Assembly: GCA_905250115.1 (NCBI GenBank)
Contig: CAJNOI010000029.1
Coordinates: forward strand, 186,001-250,000
Direction of reading: 5' to 3'
From: Adineta steineri
Taxonomy: Eukaryota; Rotifera; Eurotatoria; Adinetida; Adinetidae
DNA length: 64,000 nt
This document shows, one piece after another, positions 55,551 through 64,000 of the stretch (position 1 is its first letter; the number at the start of each line of letters is the position of its first letter). The position numbers and the translations under genes were made by a program. The notes under the pieces are model-generated. The model saw only the letters and a list, made by a program, of their open reading frames with translations, did no database searches and had not been told where the DNA came from.

Positions 55551-55612
55551 TGTGAATGATGGAAAATAGATCCACACCCGCACCGACACTCATACCCATT
55601 CACACCCGCACC
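55551..55612. repeat. Telomere-like hairpin element 3
   Basis: Contains GTGTGAATGATGGAAAATAG followed by ATCCACACCCGCACCGAC, nearly the same core and loop as the element at 55803, then a second C/A-rich tract CACACCCGCACC. The extra arm makes it look like one and a half units. Confidence 0.7.
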
Positions 55613-55802
55613 TATTATTGTTATATCTTATTGATTATCATCAATAAAATCATTGATACATATCTTTCTTGTCCTCGACGTTATCACTTCGACATACGGT
55701 GAGTATTTCACTGTGAGATTTCTCGATTTCAGTTTAATTAGATCCCCGGATAGACTATTTAGCCTACGATTATATCGGAGGATAAAGGCATCGTCAATAA
55801 CC

Positions 55803-55867
55803 ATCTTGAGGGTGTGGGTGTGGGTGTGAATGATGAAAAAATAGATCCACACCCACACCCTCAAGAT
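55803..55867. repeat. Telomere-like hairpin element 4, perfect 21-bp arms
   Basis: Arms at 55803-55823 and 55847-55867 are exact reverse complements (21 bp), built from CTTGAGGGTGTGGGTGTGG, with a 23-bp loop containing GAATGATGAAAAAATAG. This is the best preserved member of the family in the window. Confidence 0.85.
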
Positions 55868-57333
55868 CGCTTGATTGTTGCAATATGCGTGTGCTTACAA
55901 GAATAAAATTTCTCTTCAAAAATCAAAACTTATCGTTAAAGTTTCAATGAAATGAGAAAGAAATATGTTCTGATTTTTCTTTTTTTTAAAAAGAGCTTAT
56001 AGGCTAAATTTCTGAGGTTTCGACTAAGTTTAGGGAAGAAGTATTTTTTCGATTTTACTAGTAAAATTAGGCGTATTATTATCAGAAACGATCTGAATCT
56101 CTATACCTGTAACATGCGAAAACATTTTAGTTGGTATTTACAGTTCATTTTTGACGATTAAATGTCGACGTAAATTAATAAAATTGAAATTTTTTTTTCG
56201 CAAAGTAATACTAATCCGACGGTTTGTCCAAGAAAATAACTAGATAAGTTATATCAATAGACAGACTTTAGTCTCGAATATTTTCAGATTTATTTGAGAC
56301 TGTAGAGCAAAACTAACCTTCCTTGTTTTAACCGACCCGATAAAATTATAAGCAATAGAAACACGTATTATTGCCATTGAAATTAAAGTATTATATTGTT
56401 ATGAATGAACATTAGTATTTTAAAATTACATTTTATTAACACTGCCTTCATTCTGTAGTGTAGTGGGAAACAATGCCATTTGTTGTTGCATTGATATAGC
56501 ACATCCGCATTCCGTTCTTTTTTCTCATTCGTCCTGGCTCTTATGTTTAGATACTCTTCTATTTCTATTTCTCGCTTGTTACTGATGAATTAATTCATTT
56601 ATATGTCACTTTTACTTTTATAGCTTTAGCTGTCCATCGTTCACATACGAAAACTCGACATAAGTATATAATGATATGTCTGCTTGTGTATAAGATTAAG
56701 AGTGTAACAGAAGTAGCAGAAGGAGGATATAAACGGAATATGTCGTCAAGTGCGCAAATATTAAATCGTTTGTTCTCATCCATAAATAAACAGAACGATA
56801 AATGCTTCATATCATAAATCTAACGCTTGGCAACCGTCGTACGTCGCTTCATTTTCTTTTCTTTTTCCATATCCTCTTCTCTAGAGTAGGTTTCAGACGA
56901 CGTGTTTTTCTATCTAACTATGTTACAAGAGTATGTTCCTAATAATAGAAGGAAGCAATGCAGCTATATTTTACCAATACAACTTGATTAGCTGAAATAT
57001 CTGACATAAGATATCTTTTAAACTACGATATGAAATTTTATCATGAACATAAATCTCATTTGTAAAACGTGTTATTAACTCAGATGTGCACGCACGAATG
57101 CTAAATTTTTTACTATAGAACAAGTTATTCTACTAAATACTAGTGAGGAACGCTAGTTTATCTAAAGGTTTTAGCTATCACAAAACGATTTTGTAACTTT
57201 GTTCAAGTATTTCTGAGTTAATATGAAATATACGGCGTTGAATAAAATGCTATTTTTCCATTTTCTGTTAATTCTTCTTAGATTATTTTCTCATCATTCA
57301 TATCTATTAACGCGAATTTTCAACCTTGAGGAT

Positions 57334-58447
57334 ATGGCAACTACCACAAAAACAAAAATACTATGTTCAACATGTCAGAAAGCAGCGGGTGTTTTAACTT
57401 GTCCAGGATGTAATAACGCATTTTGCCTTCGTCATGTTAGTGAACATCGACAACAACTAAACAGACAAATGGATGAAATAGGTGCCAGTCATGATCAGTT
57501 AAAACAATTAATTGTCGAACAAGAAGCGCAACCTAAATGCCATCCTCTAATGGAATAGATCGACAAATGGGAACAAGAATCAATTACTAAAATACATCAG
57601 GTAGCTGACGATGCTCGAAAACAAATCCTAACAATTATTCGTACACATAGAGCTCAAGTGACAGATAATTTAGCAGTTCTTACTCAAGAATTAAGCAGAG
57701 CTCGTGACGAAGATGATTATGTCGAAACAGAGTTGAACGAATGGATTGAAAAACTTGATCAATTAAAAATTGACTTTAATGCAGCTCAGGCAATGTACTT
57801 CGACCAAGATGATAGTGAGACTTCATTAATTTCAAAAATCTTTACCGACAATAGCTCCATGAGTACCTTCTATCAAACTATGGGTAACGTCCAGATTACT
57901 GGCGATGGAAAGATCGTAACACATGGTACAGTAAATGCGTACGCTGCTGCTCGATGTACACGGGGATATTCAGTAGGACAACATACAGTTCGTTTTAAAA
58001 TCGATTACTTAACTCCAGGTAATGGTTTTTCATGTGGTATTATGTCAAAAAGCACACCTATAGAATCAATTTTTAACAATACAATTAACTGTAATGCAGT
58101 ACTTGAATATCAACAGGCTACAGCTGCAATCTCTATGTATAACACTGGATATGCTCCTCATCTGCAGGGGTTTCCACAACGTACACAACAGTTTCAGCCG
58201 GATTTGCCTGGAATTTGTAGTGTTCTTAATCACGATCATGTTTTTTCCTTTCATACACAAAATTATAATTTTCAACCGAACGCTATCTATGAGTTGTTAA
58301 TCGATTGCAATCAAAAAAAGAATTGATTTAACAAATGAACACACACGTCAAACAGAGGTAGTTAATGTTGACGTGGCTCAATGTGCGTTTCCATGGCAAT
58401 TTTTCATTACTCTTCTCTTTGCAAATGATCGTGTATGTCTCTGCTGA
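57334..58447 (+). pseudogene. Broken B-box / SPRY-like (TRIM-related) gene
   Basis: The start MATTTKTKILCSTCQKA is at 57334. A B-box-like zinc finger follows (CSTCQ, TCPGCNNAFCLRHVSEHRQQL, given here in parts: CPGC, FCLRH, EHR). A coiled-coil segment comes next (IDKWEQESITKIHQVAD onward, ARDEDDYVETELNEWIEKL), then a SPRY-like C-terminal domain (RGYSVGQHTVRFKIDYL, GFSCGIMSKS, AIYELLIDCNQKK). There is no RING finger. The frame is broken twice: a TAG at 57556-57558 after HPLME, where sequence resemblance continues in the same frame, and a one-base shift in the A-run near 58311-58322, after which the domain continues in another frame (NEHTRQTEVVNVDVAQ, PWQFFITLLFAND) to TGA at 58445-58447. It is probably a recent pseudogene; sequencing error could explain one break but less easily both. 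Confidence 0.72.
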
Positions 58448-60854
58448 CAAATTATCTTAGAAAACTATAACAAATTCATTTTTATTATATTTGCTTGAGT
58501 GTTTGCTTATATTTGCTTTTTTACTTGTATCGTACGAGAAGTTTTTGAATATTCAATACGTAAATCTAATATAATATTTTGATATTGGTTCTTTGTATAT
58601 GATAATATCTCGAAGGCGGATGATATCTAAATGGTTCAATAAATTTGATTTGTAATCATTTTTAAAGTTTGATCAGCGAGATTTTCCATAACATAAATAT
58701 ATTCTTATACAATTATATCAATAGCAGCTCTTTCCAACGAATAGTACTTCATTAATTTGCATGGAACAAGGATATTTTATTATATATTTATTCTTATGCG
58801 CATACGATTTTAATCTATTTTGTTAATGAAATATTTCTACTTTTAGGATGTGAGTGTAAGCTATAATTGTAATATCCACAATCACACTTGATAAGTTTGA
58901 ATAAAAAATAAATAAAACTGGTTTTTCACAATGTTATCTAATGTGTTAAATTATGCAATTCTAGTAACAAGATTGTCGCTTCATCGGTGAATATCATAAA
59001 TTAATTGAAAAATCTCCTAAAAAATCTGGAAACGTCCAATTTTTGATTCCATTAGTTACCGCAAAACGGATTATTCGACTATAAGATTTATAGAAAGATG
59101 TCCGTATTTTTCGAGATTTGTTCAAATAAAAAACTGTAGATCTTTGTGTATATGTCGTGTCGAAGTTATATTAGTCGATGAAGTTATAACTTCGACAAGA
59201 AATATTCACGAAGTTATTTTAGATCAACTAAATATCAAATAATCCATAATATTAAAATAAAAGTGCACATATTTAGTTAGTTTTTAATTTTAAAAACATA
59301 CACATCATTTTTTACTAACAGATATATGAGAAATCATTCAGAAAAATCCAGCATTACATCCTTTTAATATTTTACATGATTGCTGAGCTATCCAGATTAT
59401 ACTAAGTTCTGTAGCTAATCAGCTGGATCTTCAAAATAATTGTTTCTACATGTCAATTTTTGTTATTAATAATTAGGGTATGGGTATGAATATTATATTC
59501 ACCTAGCACCCACACCAACTCTTTGAGACTACACTGACAAAAGTAAATACAAATATTTATTAAATTGAGGATGTGATGGGTGCAGGTATAGATGAATAAT
59601 CAACACCCACACCCTTTGAGGCAGTCAATGTAGTAAGTAAGAAAAGGCTTTGTTCTTTACAGAAGCAATGAATTACAGAAAAACAGAGCTATCCAAAGGG
59701 TGGCAATATGTCAGTTGTTTTTACTAGAACAAAATCCTATGCAGGCAGAAAATAATTATTTACAAGCACAATCGCTGACTCTCTCACTATCTAAAGATAA
59801 ACACATTTTTTCCGCGAATAAAAAAAACACCTTGAGAAGGGACAGAGATGTTTTTTTTCTCTGAGTGAGTTTTGCCAAGTTTTTTAATTCTTACATTTAC
59901 ATTTCGTGGACAGAATTTGGTTGATTTAGTGAGATTCAATGCCAGTAACTGGTGGAATGAGAAAGGAAGAGAGAGAATAGAAAAAAATTGGCAATACAAT
60001 TTTTTCATGTCCATGCTTTGAAAGACAAATAAATAGTAGCAACAGAAGCAGTTAAATTTCAGTTCTATTCATTTTCTTTCTACAAGTAAGTGTTAATGCC
60101 ATAGCAGCTACTGTAATGATGAGAGTACAAAGAACACTGATACGTCCAATGAAACTTAGAGAAATAGTTGAATAGCTCGATATCTAATCGATGGTGGATC
60201 TGTTGGAATAGAAGATTGAAGCTGTGTCGGTAGATCAGACTTAGGATCCACAAGTCTGATAAAATGAGAATCGGTGCCGATGAAAGAAGAACTGAAGTGA
60301 ATATCAGAAGACCATCTGTTCGATCGATGTTACAAATGTTTACTTTCATGAGTGAAAGAGAACGCATCCTATTCTGCATTGTTGAACATTGCAAACATCA
60401 GTTCCGCACACGAAATAAATTATACGACCTCCAGAATCACGTCAAACCTCCATCTTGATAGATTTTCGGAATTTTGTGCAGTTCCAGAATTGCTCATCTA
60501 TGAAAGTACTATCCTTCATCATGCTAACTATATTGAGCGATAGCATTAAGGAATTTTGGGAATCGGATACAAGCGGAATTGAACGAAATTCACAGTAATT
60601 CCGGAACCAGTGACCTATTTAGGCACTATTCGACAGGTATGCCATGCTGGGCGCCCCACAGTAGCAGGCAGATGATGAAGCATACTAGAAAGGATACCTG
60701 GTGCTACACCCACGCCTACAAGATACCTCCCTTAATGAGTCAGTAACATCGACGAAAGATTCCCTTTTTCAATAGGCAACTAGTCTTATTTGATAGCAAG
60801 AATATCTTGTACGAATAATCTACGCGAAATACATTGATTAAAGGTTTTTTTCAG
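58448..60854. other. Intergenic, with hairpins and two degraded telomere-like elements
   Basis: No supported gene. It holds a perfect small hairpin at 59159-59196 and two adjacent degraded G/T-rich elements (59474-59517 and 59573-59625). The piece just before 60855 ends in a polypyrimidine tract and CAG, so the ADP-ribosyltransferase probably has a 5' leader exon somewhere here. Open frames at 60264-60543 on + and 60080-60394 on - show no domain. Confidence 0.5.
59474..59625. repeat. Pair of degraded telomere-like hairpin elements
   Basis: The first has GGGTATGGGTATGAA and CACCCACACCA arms; the second has GATGTGATGGGTGCAGG and CAACACCCACACCC. Each is followed by CTTTGAG plus a related tail, so they look like a tandem duplication of one element. 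Confidence 0.6.
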
Positions 60855-61727
60855 ATGGCTTCTAGTACTACCGGAAATACGTCTGCTCTTCGCTTCACGG
60901 ATTTGGGTGTGCTACCAAAACGAATGCTGGCTCCGATCGAAGGCTATGAGAATAAACCGCTTGTATCACTCGAAGATGCAGTGAAACCGCTCGTGGACAT
61001 CGTACCAAAAATCGAACGTAACGTATTCATTGTGAAACAGAACTGTCAGGAACCAGAAGATAGCTTAACAAGTGATGAATCTGCTTCAATTATGCTGTAT
61101 ACTTATGAGTCTATGCCACGCGAACACTCTCTCTATGCTATTCTCAACGCTGCATTACGTTCTGAACAAAGACAAAAACTAGTTCCTTGGTTTCTCTACT
61201 TACGACTCGTATTGACAGCATTGGCTCGTCTTCCATCTAAACATCGTTTAGTTTTTCGAGGCGTCAGAGAAGACTTACGGGCACAATATGTGAAAAGTAA
61301 AACTTTCATTTGGTGGGGATTTTCCTCGTGTACTTCATCAATCGAAGTACTAGAATCTGGCGACTTTTTTGGAAAAACTGGCACTAGAACTCTATTTCAA
61401 ATAGAGTGCCACACTGGTAAAGATATTAAAAACCATTCATTCATCCACAACGAAGACGAAATTCTTTTATTACCAGCCAGACAGTTTTCAGTTAAAGGAT
61501 GTCTCGATTCTGGCAACGGCCTTCATATGATACACTTGGAAGAAACAGAACCAGCCTATCCTCTTCTTGAACCTATTCCTAAACCTACTTCTGTACCTGG
61601 TTCTATACCTGCTTCTGTACCAGTTTCCATACCGGTTTTCATACTAAAATCATCGGTTCAGCCCAAGCCAGAATTGCAAAGTGGTTCTGAATTAACAGTT
61701 GAAACGACATCTACAGGTCAGTGCTGA
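60855..61727 (+). CDS. NAD(P)(+)--arginine mono-ADP-ribosyltransferase (ART family)
   Basis: ART-family enzymes transfer ADP-ribose from NAD+ to arginine or related residues on target proteins. One coding exon of 290 codons, start ATG at 60855 directly after TTTTTTTCAG, which looks like the acceptor of a 5'-leader intron. The R-S-ExE triad is visible: KHRLVFRGVREDL (Arg, about residue 135), FIWWGFSSCTSS (the S-[TC]-S step, about residue 156), and HNEDEILLLPARQFSV (E-D-E, about residue 205). The preceding helices (SLYAILNAALRSEQRQKLVPW, split here as ILNAAL and LVPWFLYLRL) fit the bdelloid ART layout. There is no signal peptide or membrane anchor, so it is probably cytosolic. The tail is a low-complexity P/S/V/I repeat (SVPGSIPASVPVSIP). 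It is complete and noticeably less AT-rich than its surroundings. Confidence 0.9.
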   Translation: MASSTTGNTSALRFTDLGVLPKRMLAPIEGYENKPLVSLEDAVKPLVDIVPKIERNVFIVKQNCQEPEDSLTSDESASIMLYTYESMPREHSLYAILNAALRSEQRQKLVPWFLYLRLVLTALARLPSKHRLVFRGVREDLRAQYVKSKTFIWWGFSSCTSSIEVLESGDFFGKTGTRTLFQIECHTGKDIKNHSFIHNEDEILLLPARQFSVKGCLDSGNGLHMIHLEETEPAYPLLEPIPKPTSVPGSIPASVPVSIPVFILKSSVQPKPELQSGSELTVETTSTGQC

Positions 61728-63337
61728 TTATACAGATAGAAGACAGTAAGACTTGTTTTTTGTAAGTCAGTCGTTATTCGATGGAATGTTGTTTCGTGAA
61801 CTTCTCCACATTTTTGCTTCATTCTAACTCCATTCGCGATTGCTTATATTCGCCGATTGTCTTTTATAGTACTAGTAGCGCATTAACTCTCCAAATATCG
61901 CTTAACTAGATTCATAACGTATTTAGGTTACTTAAAATCTTTTATGTATTATCTCATAATGAACGAAAAAGCGCACGATTGCTAAATGGGATCATACTAA
62001 AATTGGTGGACACATATGAATTGATCGATCGATTCGCTATTAGCGAGTGATGTTTTGTTCGATGTCGATAGAATAGTTTTATATTATGGACTGCCACTAT
62101 GTTATCTCTGATGAAAATGGAATGATCATAAGAACATTGCATAATGCATCTATGTGAGCAACAAGAGTTAGAAAGCACGAAAACTGAAGAAATCGTATAC
62201 TTATCGTCAGAAATAACTTTCTCTACACTTTCGCACAATGATAGATGATATTCATTTACTCCGACATTTTCACGAATATGGGTACTTTCAAAACCTTAAA
62301 TGTTGCTGTCGGTCAAGATGCGTCAAAATGACTCTCGACTGGTAAAAAATATTTTCTAGCATGATGTAGAAAATTCAATTATCATCATCAATCCAAAATC
62401 ACACGATTCCTTTCAGTATTTAAGTTGAAACGATAGAATAAGTAAACAAGTGCGTAGAAATTCACTGAGAACTTCGCACAAGGTTTTCAACATTCACGAA
62501 AAGATGACAGAAGAAATATCAAAACTTCTATTTGTTGCTACTTCAGTGGAACAACTTATTGACCAATTTTTTGATAAAATCAATGAAATATTAGAATGAT
62601 TGCGGTGCCAATAGGAATTGTATTCGAAGAAACCAAAGATAATCTTAAATAACGAGATACAATCGAATTTTTTTCTGCGATCGTACCTCTAGATGAAAAC
62701 TACTTTCCGATAGATTACGAAAAAGCTTGTTTCTCTCATATGTTGTGACGCATCTAAATGTATATGTATTGGATGTAAAATTACCTGACAGTTCTTTTCA
62801 CTCATTATTATACTGCTCAAACATATATTTAGAACTGAAGAATCGATAACTCAACCTATCATTATAAAGGCATAGTTCGAACTAGAATATTTTTGTAATT
62901 CTTATTAAATGATATCAAGAAAACTAAAGTTGAAATCATTTTTCCTTTCCATATCCTGATCTAAAATAATGATGATTAGAAATTTCATCGATTCTATTGA
63001 TTAGATAGTAAGTCTGTTCGTATTAATAGTGTCGAACATTGAATAACTTGATATGTTCGCGATGAGAAGTTATTTTCGTCGATCAGAAATGGGAGTAGGT
63101 GTGGGTGTGATCTTATACTCATCTCACACCCACACCGAAATTCAGTAGAAAAAGAAATTTATTTTTTTCGACTGAAGTATTTTCAATATGCTTTGAAACT
63201 AGTTGAGTTTTCAAAATGCACTTGGAAAAATGATTCAGTTTATCAACGAAATCTAAAATTTCTATTTATTCATGCGGTTCTACTATTGAATTTAATTTTT
63301 CGTATGTATTTATTCACAATCAAAGACTACAACGACT
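61728..63337. other. Intergenic with one telomere-like hairpin
   Basis: About 1.6 kb. No supported gene. A 31-codon frame at about 62504-62599 (MTEEISKLLFVATS) is too short to judge. A G/T hairpin lies at 63098-63136. Confidence 0.45.
63098..63136. repeat. Telomere-like hairpin element 5
   Basis: GGTGTGGGTGTGA at 63098-63110 and its exact complement TCACACCCACACC at 63124-63136 enclose a 13-bp loop. Confidence 0.8.
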
Positions 63338-63538
63338 ATGTTGTCAAAACCGTTAACATATAAAAATCAAATACTTGAACAAATGATCGATCGGAACAAA
63401 GATAAAACCAAAGTGAACTTTAGTGGTGGAAATTTGATGGATAATAGCATGGATATCGTGGCTAATTATCTTTTACAAAATAGTACGGTGAGTACGGACG
63501 AGTTTATTTTATACGTGGGAAGAAGAAAAGAGAACTAA
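63338..63538 (+). pseudogene. Possible fragment of a leucine-rich-repeat (RNI-like) gene
   Basis: 66 codons starting MLSKPLTYKNQILEQ. The stretch KVNFSGGNLMDNSMDIVANY resembles one unit of ribonuclease-inhibitor-type leucine-rich repeats (LxLSxNNLxDxxxxxIAxxL). ACAAAATAGTAC recurs after the stop (63475 and 63559), as if a second unit were decaying. No other domain is seen; this may be a remnant or an exon of a gene that continues poorly. Confidence 0.3.
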
Positions 63539-64000
63539 TATCTAGTCTATTTTATTCTACAAAATAGTACTGTTAAATCTCCCACGAGAATCATTCATAA
63601 TGAATTTTTCTGAGTTTACATTGCTATAGTTCTTATTTTGACTTGATAAACTCATTCGAATCGATGATTTGAATATCTTCATATTCAAATGTAGAAACAA
63701 ATAAACAGACTAAGATCCATTAAATATCATAAGAATCGAACTTATCCATAAAGCAAGGAAAATTCACCTGTAGTCATTTCATCGACATAAGAAATCTGTC
63801 AGTGAAGGAAGTTATTGAACGAGATGTTAATTTAGGCATGCACCAAATCCAATTCTAGATTTCGGTTTGAATTTGAACGTATTTGACTGGAATTGGATTC
63901 AGTTTTACTTTAAATTTAGATTTGAGTTTTCCTGAATTTAATTTTGATACAAATTATCAACGAATCTGGGTGATTTAAATCACACATCTTTTACAATGAT
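63539..64000. other. Window end, degenerate tandem-like AT sequence
   Basis: No gene. From about 63845 to 63960 the sequence drifts through loosely repeated GAATTTGGATT-like words, suggesting an eroded tandem repeat. Confidence 0.35.

Larger units (their letters stand above)
53343..57333. other. Long non-coding, low-complexity region with a gap and two hairpins
   Basis: About 4 kb without a supported gene. 54040-54900 is rich in A/G and T/C tracts (GAGAGAGAGA at about 54820, TTCTTCTTCTTC at about 54590). Open frames there are lysine/glutamate or phenylalanine/serine artefacts. The second N gap (55379-55478) and two G/T-rich hairpins (55551-55612 and 55803-55867) lie here. Confidence 0.5.

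Overview
The window is AT-rich eukaryotic DNA with many short GT-AG introns (mostly about 45-70 bp) and two 100-base runs of N that look like scaffold gaps. The best fit is a bdelloid rotifer. The evidence is the mix of animal genes (IFT52, choline kinase, eIF5, a LITAF-domain protein, a 7TM receptor), an arginine-type mono-ADP-ribosyltransferase of the kind bdelloids have in large numbers, a bacterial-type GH13 alpha-glucosidase that carries introns, and many short G/T-rich hairpins built on GTGTGGGTGTGG, which resembles the bdelloid telomeric unit TGTGGG. The species cannot be fixed from the sequence.

Layout. 97-3560 (-) choline kinase, head to head with 4119-6109 (+) IFT52. 9000-10016 (+) a two-exon 7TM receptor, followed by a decayed paralogue near 12965-13760; related non-coding blocks (6265-6820 and 11480-12260) lie upstream of each. 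14668-15149 (-) a LITAF-domain membrane protein. 17019-17421 (+) the first two exons of eIF5, cut short before the first gap, with a 59-codon upstream ORF that ends on the eIF5 start codon. 17644-18445 (-) the 5' part of a GH13 glucosidase whose catalytic aspartate is replaced by asparagine.

The centre of the window, 20253-53342, is a head-to-tail array of seven related multi-exon genes, all on the + strand (called A to G here). Read exon by exon, they have the order and motifs of STAT transcription factors: a helical segment ending in a W/R-rich motif, a DNA-binding domain beginning with [VT]xQP and containing an LCxLxFxxxF strand, a linker, an SH2-like domain with the [DG]xLFLGICxS entry and an LLLRF arginine, then a conserved tyrosine and a variable tail. 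They are very divergent, and I know of no described tandem STAT expansion of this kind. This is the most interesting content of the window. A and D, B and C, and F and G form similarity pairs; E is nearer to F and G. F and G are recent duplicates whose introns still align.

After the array come a long low-complexity region with the second gap (53343-57333), a broken B-box/SPRY-like gene (57334-58447, one in-frame TAG and one frameshift), an intact ADP-ribosyltransferase (60855-61727), and a possible fragment of a leucine-rich-repeat gene (63338-63538). No rRNA, tRNA, CRISPR array or transposase gene was recognised. All exon joins were made by eye from splice-site consensus and family similarity.
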